Below are positions 43,127 through 51,610 of a stretch of 64,000 nucleotides of DNA, in pieces. Location: contig CANNUY010000003.1 of the NCBI GenBank assembly GCA_947525005.1, positions 103,278 through 167,277 on the forward strand. The letters are read 5' to 3'. The stretch's first letter is position 1, and every line of letters starts with the position of its first letter. The position numbers and the translations under genes are program-made. This stretch comes from an uncultured Candidatus Melainabacteria bacterium. Lineage in GTDB: Bacteria; Cyanobacteriota; Vampirovibrionia; Gastranaerophilales; Gastranaerophilaceae. The notes under the pieces were generated by a model. That model was not told where the DNA came from and searched no databases. It saw only the letters and a list, made by a program, of their open reading frames with translations.

Positions 43127-43918
43127 TTATCCTTCTTGTTGATAAGCCCATGCAGAGTGGTTGTGAATACTTTCTATTGATTCGCATTCAACTTCAAACC
43201 TATCTACAACAGGGTTGTTGCGAAGATTTATTACTACATCACGAAGTACATCTTCTACGAATTTAGGGTTTGAGTAAGCATATTCTGTTACATATTTTTC
43301 ATCTTCTCGTTTAAGAAGTGAGTATAGTTCACAAGATGCACTTTTTTCTATCATAGAGATAAGGTCTTCAAGCCAAATGTGAGCATCTTCATCGTATGCA
43401 ACTTTTACAGACACTAATGCTCTTTGGTTGTGAGCACCAAATTTTGATATTTCTTTTGAACAAGGACAAAGAGTTGTTACAGGGACTTTTACCCCTAGAA
43501 AGAATTGGTATTCTTCGTCTTCTTCTTGGTAGTTGTCTAAAATTCCTTCAAAAGTGCAATCATAGTACATAGGTGATTTGATTTTAGTTACAGGCGATTC
43601 TTTTTCAATAAAGTATTTGAAATCAAATTTTAGGTAACCACTTTTTGCATCAAGCCTTTCTACAACATCGGTTACACAACCTTGTATATCAACTCCTAAA
43701 AGATTTTTTGTTCTCCAATCGTTAAGGACTTCAACAAAACGTGACATGTGCGTACCTTTGTAGTGGGCAGGTAGACTGACAGTTACTGTAGCATCTGCGC
43801 AAACCACTTGATTTTCAGCATCTTTTCTTTGTATTGTTAGAGGAATTTCTACGTGTTTAACACCAACTTTTTGAATTTCTACCCCTCTATTATCTAGTGA
43901 ATTTTGAACATCTTTCAT
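43127..43918 (-). CDS. folE2: GTP cyclohydrolase FolE2 (type IB)
   Basis: A 263-residue GTP cyclohydrolase IB that makes 7,8-dihydroneopterin triphosphate for folate (and queuosine) synthesis. KDVQNSLDNRGVEIQKVGVK at the N-terminus, VSLPAHYKGTHMSRF, VTTLCPCSKEIS with the catalytic Cys and the final SIESIHNHSAWAY are diagnostic. FolE2 can use metals other than zinc, unlike FolE. It is transcribed alone, downstream of the structured region at 44.0 kb, which lies between it and the glycogen-synthase-like gene. Confidence 0.95.
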   Translation of the reverse strand: MKDVQNSLDNRGVEIQKVGVKHVEIPLTIQRKDAENQVVCADATVTVSLPAHYKGTHMSRFVEVLNDWRTKNLLGVDIQGCVTDVVERLDAKSGYLKFDFKYFIEKESPVTKIKSPMYYDCTFEGILDNYQEEDEEYQFFLGVKVPVTTLCPCSKEISKFGAHNQRALVSVKVAYDEDAHIWLEDLISMIEKSASCELYSLLKREDEKYVTEYAYSNPKFVEDVLRDVVINLRNNPVVDRFEVECESIESIHNHSAWAYQQEG

Positions 43919-43981
43919 TATAATACTTCCTATTTAGATAATTATAACATAAAGTTGTTTAGTCTTATACCGTCATTCATA

Positions 43982-44145
43982 GTTAAGGGAGCAGAGGTTG
44001 GAGTGTTTTACCAAAGATTGAAAATCTGTAGGTAAAGCACGGATCTGCCGTTTAACGTGACAGCAGAAGCATGCTAGTGAAGAATGCCTGTGAACACATA
44101 ACAGCAACGGGGTTTGTGAAACAAACCCCGTTGCTATTATTTTTA
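43982..44145 (+). ncRNA. Structured RNA candidate
   Basis: About 160 bases with no reading frame but dense pairing. GTTAA (43982-43986) pairs with TTAAC (44052-44056); inside it GCAGA (43991-43995) with TCTGC (44044-44048), then GTGTTTTACC (44003-44012) with GGTAAAGCAC (44031-44040), capped by AGATT/AATCT. A second small hairpin GCAT/ATGC (44069-44087) follows, and a perfect 15-bp stem (44103-44117 with 44121-44135) with ATTATTTTT after it ends the unit. The T-rich tail is only on the plus side, which favours a plus-strand transcript. I could not match it to tRNA, 4.5S, 6S, tmRNA, RNase P or a common riboswitch. Confidence 0.55.
44103..44145 (+). terminator. Strong hairpin terminator
   Basis: A 15-bp perfect stem (AGCAACGGGGTTTGT with ACAAACCCCGTTGCT) and a 3-base loop, with ATTATTTTTAAT downstream on the plus strand. 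It can also act at the end of the minus-strand glycogen-synthase-like gene, 20 bases after its stop, although the T run is missing on that side. Confidence 0.85.
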
Positions 44146-44163
44146 ATAATTATAATAAATCCA

Positions 44164-47001
44164 TTATACAGAATATTTTGAATCAACATTTTCATTGATT
44201 ACGCCGTGACGTTTACCGATTTCAACGTATTCTTGGATTTTACCTCTTAGCCAGTCAAATCTTGCAGTGAATGAGTTTTTAACACCTTGACCGAATGCTT
44301 TTTTATCTTTGAACCATTCTTGAGCTGTTTCAAAACCGTCAGCAGTTCTTTCACCGTTGTAGTTAAGAGCTTCTTCGTAAGAGTGAGTTTCTTTATCCAT
44401 AAAGTCTACGAATATAGAGTTTGCACCTTTGTTATCTTGTCCACGTTGGTAAGTTGTAAGACCGTCAGTTAAACCACCACGTTTATTAACCATAGAGATT
44501 GCACCACTAGTGTAACCGATTTCTTTGTGAACCAATCCACAAGGTTCGTCCCAACTTGGCATGCCAGCGAAGTCTGACATCATTTTACAGCCATCATATC
44601 TACCTGGTTCAGAGAACAAACCTGCAAATACCATTCTGTCTGATGCTTTAGGGTCGATTTCTCTTACTTTGCCTTTAACTTCCATAAATTTACCGATGAA
44701 TGATTCATCACCAATACCTTGTAAGTAGAATACAGGTGGATTAGATTTGTCGTAGTTACCTCTTTGGTAATATTTTAAGATACCTTCTGACCAAATATCG
44801 ATACCTTTTTGGTCAACGATTCTACCTGCCATACCGTGAACCATTGTGTTTTCATCAACACCTGTTAAATCAGTATGTTCAAAATCTCTAATTTTCATAG
44901 GGTTTTCTCTACCACCAGATTTTCTAGCTGTGTTTATGTCTTCAATTACACGGTTTAAGTAAACTTTTTTGTTGTTTTGGTGAACAGCAAATGGATCAGC
45001 GTTAGCTACATCTTCAGCCATAACAGAACCAGCTGGCAAGTTCAAATCTTTTTCAAGCTGTCTTGCTTTTTTAGTTGTTATGATGTTGTTTACTCTGTCA
45101 CAACCATTTGTGATACCTTTAGCAGTTGGAGCTTTTCCAATTTCTTCTGGACGGATACCACTAGCCATACCGATTTCTTCTAATTTCTTTTGGTCTGCAT
45201 ATTTGCCAACTCTACCTCTAAGTGCTGCTAGAGCGTGGTTTGTACCACCAAATTCAGCAACATTAGCTGCTTCGTTGAAGTTACCTCTAGATACGAATAC
45301 AATTTCATCTGCGTATGTCATAGCCATTGTTTGAGGGTTTAGAGCGTTGCCAGAGAACAAACCGTTCATTAAATGACCTGGCATATCAGCTTTTTGTGGC
45401 ATCCAAGCATTTTCTGCAATTTTTGCTGCGTGTTCGCCGAACATTACGTTCATCAATTTTCCTTGTGAATGCCATACAGAACCTTGAAGCTTGAAGTTGT
45501 GCATTAATGTAGTGATTGGAGTGTTAGCCAATTTATCAGCTGCTTCTGGTTCCATACCCATAGCTTTTCTAGCAGGAGTAAGTAATCTTGTCATAGCTGA
45601 TAAAGCACCTGTGTGCCAATCATTACCGATAATCCAATCAGCTCTAAGAGGTTTTTTAGATGATTCGTGGCTGTTTACAAGGTTTTCATACATATATTTA
45701 CAGAAGTAGATGTTTCTTTCTGTTTCACCTGCTGCTGTTGTTTGGTCGTTGTAAATGTTTTTAACTTTACCTTCTTGAACAGGTCCATCCATTCTGAATT
45801 TGTCGTTTTTGTAGAACACAGTTTTGAACTTAACTTCTGCTTTAGGTGGTTGACCATTAGCGCCTGCAGTAAATTCAACTAATTGAGTTGAATAATTTTG
45901 ACCTTGAGATAATGATTCTCTGATAGCTTTTGCTGTTTCAGGTTCAAATTGAGCTAATGTATCTTCAAAGTCAACAGGTTGACGCATTTCATCAGACATG
46001 TAAACTTCAACTTTTTCCATATTTCTGCCAGTGTCTGTAGTAATTGGCACTGTCATTTCATCAATTTTATTAAGGGTAGCCATTTTGTGATCTTTACCAC
46101 CTTTTTTGCTGATGTAATCGAATTTTCCATCAGGACGGCGATCAATTCTAAAGAAGTTTGTGTTTTCAACTTGTCCAAGATACATAGGAGTATCGACAAC
46201 AAGTTCCATTTTTTGTTTATTATTTACAACTGCACCTAAGTTAGCAACAAGTTCTCTTGGTACAACTGCAAGACCACCTGTTTTTGCAAAACCTGTAAAT
46301 TCAGCTGTTGGTACACGAACCATAGCATTATCAGGTAATGTCATAGGTTTTACAGCACCTAAAATTCTTTTTGTAGATTCAGCACGAAGTGTATCTGCTA
46401 ATCTACCTTCTTCAACACCGTAACCGTGCATAACAGTGCCTAATTCAAAGTGTTGACCGTTTACTTCAACATCTCTTGTAAGGAAAGTCTTTGCTGCTTT
46501 TGGTGCGTTTGCAGCACCTCTAACGCCTTCGATTTCGCCTCTAAGAGCACCTGTTTCACGTCCTAAAGTATTTCTTACGTCATTTACTGCTCCTCTAACT
46601 TCGTTTGCAACTGATTCAGAAGAAGCTTTTACGGTGTTTATTCTTTCTCCTAATCCTCTAACATTTTCTTCTAATGTAGAAGTTCTGCGTTCTAATGCTT
46701 GAGTAAGTGTATCGATTGAACCTTTGAGTTCCCCGATTGTTTTTAGGCTTTTGTGATTTTTAGCCATTGAGTAACCAGCAACACCTAAAGAAGCTAATGC
46801 AACTGCAGAAGATACTATTGGTGCAGTTTTAGAACTGTTCTTTTTGTTAGCTTGCGCTGGATTTGTTTGCGCTGGATTTGTTTGCGCTGGATTTGTTTGT
46901 GTTGTTTGATTGTTTTGACCATTATTTGTATTGTTAAGTTGTTGCTTGAAATTCGTTTTTGCCCCAAATTTATTAAACGGGCTAACCGCAGAAATACTCA
47001 T
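44164..47001 (-). CDS. Glycogen-synthase-like glycosyltransferase with membrane/coiled-coil N-terminus
   Basis: A 945-residue protein. Residues 1-35 are polar and lack a signal peptide; a NPAQT repeat (about 37-53) leads to a hydrophobic helix (TAPIVSSAVALASLGVAGYS, 58-78) and a coiled coil (85-165). The rest resembles GT5 glycogen/starch synthases: IGNDWHTGALSAM, TPITTLMHNFKLQG, YADEIVFVSRG, GITNGCDRVNN, HGMAGRIVDQKGIDI and the C-terminal PSWDEPCGLVHKE to KRGGLTDGL donor site. The usual N-terminal KTGGL motif is not obvious. It probably polymerises a glucan from a nucleotide sugar, perhaps at the membrane; both points are inference. It is divergent from the 996-residue gene at 47417. Confidence 0.75.
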   Translation of the reverse strand: MSISAVSPFNKFGAKTNFKQQLNNTNNGQNNQTTQTNPAQTNPAQTNPAQANKKNSSKTAPIVSSAVALASLGVAGYSMAKNHKSLKTIGELKGSIDTLTQALERRTSTLEENVRGLGERINTVKASSESVANEVRGAVNDVRNTLGRETGALRGEIEGVRGAANAPKAAKTFLTRDVEVNGQHFELGTVMHGYGVEEGRLADTLRAESTKRILGAVKPMTLPDNAMVRVPTAEFTGFAKTGGLAVVPRELVANLGAVVNNKQKMELVVDTPMYLGQVENTNFFRIDRRPDGKFDYISKKGGKDHKMATLNKIDEMTVPITTDTGRNMEKVEVYMSDEMRQPVDFEDTLAQFEPETAKAIRESLSQGQNYSTQLVEFTAGANGQPPKAEVKFKTVFYKNDKFRMDGPVQEGKVKNIYNDQTTAAGETERNIYFCKYMYENLVNSHESSKKPLRADWIIGNDWHTGALSAMTRLLTPARKAMGMEPEAADKLANTPITTLMHNFKLQGSVWHSQGKLMNVMFGEHAAKIAENAWMPQKADMPGHLMNGLFSGNALNPQTMAMTYADEIVFVSRGNFNEAANVAEFGGTNHALAALRGRVGKYADQKKLEEIGMASGIRPEEIGKAPTAKGITNGCDRVNNIITTKKARQLEKDLNLPAGSVMAEDVANADPFAVHQNNKKVYLNRVIEDINTARKSGGRENPMKIRDFEHTDLTGVDENTMVHGMAGRIVDQKGIDIWSEGILKYYQRGNYDKSNPPVFYLQGIGDESFIGKFMEVKGKVREIDPKASDRMVFAGLFSEPGRYDGCKMMSDFAGMPSWDEPCGLVHKEIGYTSGAISMVNKRGGLTDGLTTYQRGQDNKGANSIFVDFMDKETHSYEEALNYNGERTADGFETAQEWFKDKKAFGQGVKNSFTARFDWLRGKIQEYVEIGKRHGVINENVDSKYSV
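46852..46896 (-). repeat. Three 15-bp tandem repeats in the glycosyltransferase gene
   Basis: Three perfect copies of a 15-base unit (plus strand TTGCGCTGGATTTGT) that encode the repeated pentapeptide TNPAQ. Such in-frame repeats can change copy number without shifting the frame, altering the length of the linker before the membrane helix. Confidence 0.85.
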
Positions 47002-47416
47002 GTAACCTCCTACATTTTTTTATAATAAACACCTATATATAAATAATAACATCTGAAAAATATTAATTGCTTTAATGTGACGTTTTGTAAAGAAAATTTT
47101 AGAAAAATGTTATAAAATCTTGTAAATTTTTGTAAATTTTATATAAAAATTGTTATAATTTGAAATAATTTTTTACAGTTTGGAAAAATTTATCATGGAT
47201 AATTTATCAAAAAATTTTGTATTAAAATTCTATTTGTAAATTTTTATGACGTTTTTTGTAAATTTTTGTGTTGATTTTGAAAAAAAATTTTTTAAATTTA
47301 TTAAATTTTATGTAACGTTTTGTAACGAAATTCTTAAAATAGAGGTCAATTAATTAAAGTTTTTAACAAGATATGCCGTAAAAGAAAATGTAATAGGGAA
47401 AAGGAAACGTAATTCA
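47002..47416. promoter_or_regulatory. AT-rich divergent regulatory region
   Basis: 415 bases without a gene between two divergent genes. TGTAAATTTT occurs four times (47121, 47131, 47235, 47257) and GACGTTTT..GTAA or AACGTTTTGTAA three times (near 47079, 47248 and 47314). The copy GTTTTGTAACGAAATT at 47317-47332 lies 85-100 bases before the plus-strand start and resembles elements before other genes here. It is very AT-rich and A/T-tract-rich, as expected for a curved promoter region. Confidence 0.45.
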
Positions 47417-50407
47417 ATGGGTATGTCATCTTCACAAGCAAGACTGCTAACTCTAACAAGCAGATTACATAGCATCGAAATTTCGGCTCAAAAAATTGAG
47501 GCTGAAAAATTACGTTTGGCAAATGACAGTAATAGAGTTTATGAAAACTATTTGAATAAAATTGAAGCAACAAAATTACAATATAAAGCATTACAAGCAG
47601 ATGGCACTTTAACTTATAAAGATGCTACATTAAATTCAATGGAAAATGGAATAGTTGGCAACTGGGGTGGTGAAACATCAAAAGATGTATTATTTATGCA
47701 AACTCAAGAAGGCAAAATTTTGGTTACTCCAGCGGTTGCAGCAAAATATGGTTTGACAAGCACAGCTACAGAAAATCGTGATCTTGATACTTTTGTTCAC
47801 GAAACAACTGGTAAAAATAAAGCAGAAAAAGATGTAATGAGAGATGAGCCTATCATTGATAAAGAAAAACACATGGTTGATAAAGAAGTTGATGATACAA
47901 CAAAAGTTCTTGATTTCACAAAAGTAGCTAACGTACAAACTCAAGCTCCATCATTTACTTCTTCTCACAACTACAATCCAGTAGCCAATGTTGAAGGTGG
48001 TATTGATTACAGTGCGTTAGATGGTTATGCAAAATTTGATGAATCTCACAATGCATCAACAACTGGTGCTAAAGCTGCTTCAACAGTTACTGATTGGTCA
48101 ACAGCTTCTGGTACTTATACAATTTCATCTGCAGATGAATTAAAGGCTCTTTCTGGTAAAACTATTTCTGCTGGTGTTACATTAGTTTTAGCAAATGATA
48201 TTGATATGTCTGGTGTAACTGGTTGGGCTGGTATTACTAATTTCAAAGGTACTTTTGATGGTAACGGTCACAAAATTTCTAATTTAACTGGTACTCAAGG
48301 TTTATTTGCAGCTACTGAAAATGCAACTATTCAAAATGTTGGTTTGGAAAATATTAACATAAACGGTAATTCTGATTATATTGGTGGTTTAATAGGTTCT
48401 GCTAAAAATACTAGTGTTAATAATTGCTATACTTCAGGTACGGTTAAAAATTCTAATACAACTAGTGCTTCTGGTTTAACAAGTGCAAATTGTAATGTTG
48501 GTACTGGTGGTTTGATTGGTTATATCCAAACTGTTAATAACGGAGTATATAATTATTCAAATATTTATTCTAGTGCTAATGTTAATGGTTATGACAATGT
48601 TGGTGGTTTGATTGGTTCATCTTCTTCAAGAAATACAGACTTAAATATTAGTAATGCATATGCAATAGGTAATGTAACAGGACATAATAATGTTGGTGGT
48701 ATGGCTGGTCATATGTATAATGACCAAGATACAAGTTCAGTACTTACTGATATAAATAAAGTTTATGCTGGTGGTAATGTTACTGGTAATGATAATGTTG
48801 GTGGTTTCTTTGGTAGTTATTTATATTGGGGTGATTTAGGAGATTATTCAAAAATCATTGATTGTAACTCTTCAGGTAAAGTAAATGGTACTGGTTCAAA
48901 TAAAGGTGCTTTTGCTGGACATTTGTGGGTTAAAATGGCATCTGCAACAGAAAGTACTCTTGACCAATATTTAATAAATTTTATTAATTGTGGATTTGCA
49001 GATAATACAGGCGTAAGAGATGCGTATGGTACTATTACAGATGAATCAGGTAATACAACTGCAACTGTTGGCTCTATAACAAAACCAATAGATGAATTTG
49101 TTAAGGATTCAGGTTCTGGAGATGGTCTTGTATCTTTTAAAATGGCAGGTTCTATCCCATCAATTGAAAACGATGGAACTGGTGATTATATGGATAATAT
49201 TATTGCAGTTCTTATAAAAGCCGGAGCTTATGATCCATGTGACCCTAATCTTTCTGCTGCTGACAAAGCTACAATGGAAGGTAATATTAAAAGATTTATT
49301 CAATCATTCAATGATAATGATACAGATAATACAAAATTATGGTACTTAAATGAAGCAATTAATAAATATTTAAAAGGTACTGGTAATGCTGATTTAGGTG
49401 AAAAACTTGCTAATGATATCAATAATGGTACAACAACTCAAACTTCATCATATCAAACTGGTGCAGCTCTTGATGGTAAAGTTGGTAGAGCAAGTGCAAC
49501 TGGTACTGATATCTACGGTGGTACTCATACATCTGTAAAAGGTAAAGTGACAATCCCATCATTGAATAACATCGGACAACAATTATACTATGCTCTTAAA
49601 AAAGCAGGTTTGGAAGCCGATGAAACAACTGTAAAAAACTGGGTTAATACAAAATACAGTGCATCAAATAAAGATGATAAAATGTTCCTTGCTAATTTGA
49701 ATAACGATATTCAAGCAGGTGCTAATTTGGGTATAATTAAACAAGCTATTGATAACGGTACAAAATATGAAAACGCAGTAAGCTACCCAGTAGATAAATA
49801 CGATATCACTGTAGCAGGTGACAAAACTATTACTCCTACTTATGGCAAGAAAACTATTCAAGAATGGGACGGTACTTATGATGATAAAATCGTAGGTTAT
49901 AATCCAGTATTTGACCATAAAGAATATTATTGGGATACGACTGACCCTGATATAGCAAATGCAATCGCAATGTATGCAATGGCAAAACGTGGCGTAACTG
50001 TTGTAACTGATGAACAAGCATCTAGCTACAAATGGTTAGTAAATATGGCAAACTCAGGAGAAGCAGTATTTACAACATTTGACCCTTCAAAAGTTGAAGT
50101 TTTTGCTAATATGTCAGAAGCAGAAATTAACAATATGACTGATGAAGAATATAATGACCTTATGGGTATTAAAAACACATCAGTTTCTGTTGAAACTTAT
50201 ATGATGGAAGTAAAAGACCAAAAAGACGTTAAAAAAGCAGAAGCTGAATATGAAGCTGATATGAAAAAAATCAACAGAAAAGATAAACAATACGATACAG
50301 AATTAGCAGCTTGCGAAACTGAAAGAAATGCTATCAAAGAAGAATGTGACACATTGAAAAATGTTGCTAAAGAAAATGTTGATAGAACTTTCAAGTTGTT
50401 CTCATAG
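47417..50407 (+). CDS. Large SQARLL-type protein with GLUG-like beta-helix insert
   Basis: A 996-residue paralogue of the 270-residue protein at 10324. Residues 1-58 (MGMSSSQARLLTLTSRLHSI, then EAEKLRLANDSNRVYENYL) and about 930-996 (KKAEAEYEADMKKINRKD to NVDRTFKLF) are the shared ends. Between them, about 230-530 is a repeat region with FKGTFDGNGHKISNLTG and recurring NVGGLIG / NYIGGLIG-type units, like GLUG motifs of right-handed beta-helix adhesins. Two more unknown segments follow. There is no signal peptide, unusual for a beta-helix surface protein. An AAAAGGAAA site precedes the ATG. Function unknown; an exported or surface role is inference. Confidence 0.75.
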   Translation: MGMSSSQARLLTLTSRLHSIEISAQKIEAEKLRLANDSNRVYENYLNKIEATKLQYKALQADGTLTYKDATLNSMENGIVGNWGGETSKDVLFMQTQEGKILVTPAVAAKYGLTSTATENRDLDTFVHETTGKNKAEKDVMRDEPIIDKEKHMVDKEVDDTTKVLDFTKVANVQTQAPSFTSSHNYNPVANVEGGIDYSALDGYAKFDESHNASTTGAKAASTVTDWSTASGTYTISSADELKALSGKTISAGVTLVLANDIDMSGVTGWAGITNFKGTFDGNGHKISNLTGTQGLFAATENATIQNVGLENININGNSDYIGGLIGSAKNTSVNNCYTSGTVKNSNTTSASGLTSANCNVGTGGLIGYIQTVNNGVYNYSNIYSSANVNGYDNVGGLIGSSSSRNTDLNISNAYAIGNVTGHNNVGGMAGHMYNDQDTSSVLTDINKVYAGGNVTGNDNVGGFFGSYLYWGDLGDYSKIIDCNSSGKVNGTGSNKGAFAGHLWVKMASATESTLDQYLINFINCGFADNTGVRDAYGTITDESGNTTATVGSITKPIDEFVKDSGSGDGLVSFKMAGSIPSIENDGTGDYMDNIIAVLIKAGAYDPCDPNLSAADKATMEGNIKRFIQSFNDNDTDNTKLWYLNEAINKYLKGTGNADLGEKLANDINNGTTTQTSSYQTGAALDGKVGRASATGTDIYGGTHTSVKGKVTIPSLNNIGQQLYYALKKAGLEADETTVKNWVNTKYSASNKDDKMFLANLNNDIQAGANLGIIKQAIDNGTKYENAVSYPVDKYDITVAGDKTITPTYGKKTIQEWDGTYDDKIVGYNPVFDHKEYYWDTTDPDIANAIAMYAMAKRGVTVVTDEQASSYKWLVNMANSGEAVFTTFDPSKVEVFANMSEAEINNMTDEEYNDLMGIKNTSVSVETYMMEVKDQKDVKKAEAEYEADMKKINRKDKQYDTELAACETERNAIKEECDTLKNVAKENVDRTFKLFS

Positions 50408-50690
50408 GTTTTGGATGGTTCGCAAAGTATAAGTGCAGCAATCAATAAACTAACAGTTCTGCGTACATACAAAAGACTTTTTCTGGATTACCACGTCGCG
50501 TTGCTCCTCGTAATGACGAAATTTTGCAATCTGTCATTGCGAACGATTGAACGGTTTTGGAAGTGTTAAGTGTGGCAATCTTTAAATCAACGGTTCTGCA
50601 TGTTCAGGGGGATCCTTCGGCAATTCTACATAAAAGGCTTCTTTGCCTCTGGATGACTGACAGAGAATGATGGAATCCCTGCAAGTCTTC
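50408..50690. repeat. Intergenic repeat cluster
   Basis: About 280 bases of more GC-rich, non-coding sequence. GGATTACCACGTCG...CTCGTAATGACG (50484-50518) and TGTCATTGCGAACG (50532 onward) are inverted relatives of each other. Two direct units (around 50438-50464 and 50576-50602; CAATCAATAAACTAACAGTT and CAATCTTTAAATCAACGGTT, each followed by CTGC) repeat the flanks. The GTCATTGCGA...CGTCG...GGCAATC pattern is like interspersed palindromic elements I know from many unrelated genomes. Probably a decayed non-autonomous repeat. Confidence 0.6.
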
Positions 50691-51578
50691 TTACACCTCA
50701 AATACTAACTTATCCTCATTGATAAAAGCTTTCAATCCATAAGGTACTGTTATTTTATCCTTTTCGTGTGTTATCTTAAATCCTGCTAATACAGGAATAT
50801 TTAATGTTTTTCCTATCTCCAAAAAGAGTTCATCTAATTGTTCAGGATATCCACTATCTAAAAAATCACCTAGTATAATTCCTTTGATACTTTGTCTAAA
50901 TTCTTTTATATTCAGTAATTGTGTGAACATCTTATCTATCTTGTAAGCTGGTTCATTCAAATCTTCTGTAAAGAATATAAAATCTTTGTCTGGTAAAAAA
51001 TCAATCCCACACATAGAAACAACGGATGCTAAATTTCCACCCCACAATATCCCCTCAGCTTTTCCTTTTGTGTAAAGTTTTTCTGCTCTGTATTCCCTTA
51101 TTCCTGTTTCTTGAACAGTCTTAAAAAATTCGTTTAATGTAAATTCTGATTGTGGAATATTTCCAAAATCGCCATTTGCCATTGGTCCAGAATATGTAAT
51201 CAAACCTGCTCTTTTTAAAAACATACTAGACAAAACAGTTATATCTGAATATCCACAAAATAGTTTTTTATTTGCTCTAATTTTTGTGTAATCTATTTGA
51301 TTAATTAATCTTAAACAGCCATATCCACCTCTAGCGCAAATGATTGCATTAATATTCTTGTCTTCAAACGCCCAATATAAATCACTTAATCGTTCTTCGT
51401 CAGTACCAGACATATATTTGTTTTTGCCAAATAGATGTTTTCCATAAACAACCTTATAGCCTAACCCTTGAAAATAATCTCTTGCTCTATCAATGTTTTC
51501 TTTATTCTTGATACTTCCAGCCGGTGCAATAAATGCAATTGTTGCATTTTGTTTTAATTTAGGTAGTAGGTTGTCCAT
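50691..51578 (-). CDS. ldcA: LD-carboxypeptidase (S66)
   Basis: A 295-residue serine peptidase of family S66 that removes the terminal D-Ala from tetrapeptides in murein recycling or turnover. TIAFIAPAGSIKN at the N-terminus, ICARGGYGCLRL and FCGYSDIT with the nucleophile region, and ILWGGNLASVVSMCG and IPVLAGFKITHEKDKITVPYG with the catalytic Glu/His are typical. No signal peptide, so cytosolic. Divergent from dnaX with 32 bases between starts. Microcin self-immunity (MccF) is a related but less likely role. Confidence 0.92.
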   Translation of the reverse strand: MDNLLPKLKQNATIAFIAPAGSIKNKENIDRARDYFQGLGYKVVYGKHLFGKNKYMSGTDEERLSDLYWAFEDKNINAIICARGGYGCLRLINQIDYTKIRANKKLFCGYSDITVLSSMFLKRAGLITYSGPMANGDFGNIPQSEFTLNEFFKTVQETGIREYRAEKLYTKGKAEGILWGGNLASVVSMCGIDFLPDKDFIFFTEDLNEPAYKIDKMFTQLLNIKEFRQSIKGIILGDFLDSGYPEQLDELFLEIGKTLNIPVLAGFKITHEKDKITVPYGLKAFINEDKLVFEV

Positions 51579-51610
51579 TAAAAGCTCCTTTGTGATATCA
51601 TAATATTATC

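Noticed and set aside
43982..44145. 4.5S SRP RNA, 6S RNA or a known riboswitch
   Set aside because: The SRP tetraloop/GGAA and AGCAG helix 8 pattern, the 6S single open hairpin and the consensus cores of common riboswitches are not found, so it is left unassigned.
44977..46423. Several plus-strand frames of 60-90 codons opposite the glycosyltransferase gene
   Set aside because: They are Ser/Phe-rich mirror frames of a clear minus-strand gene, with no independent support.
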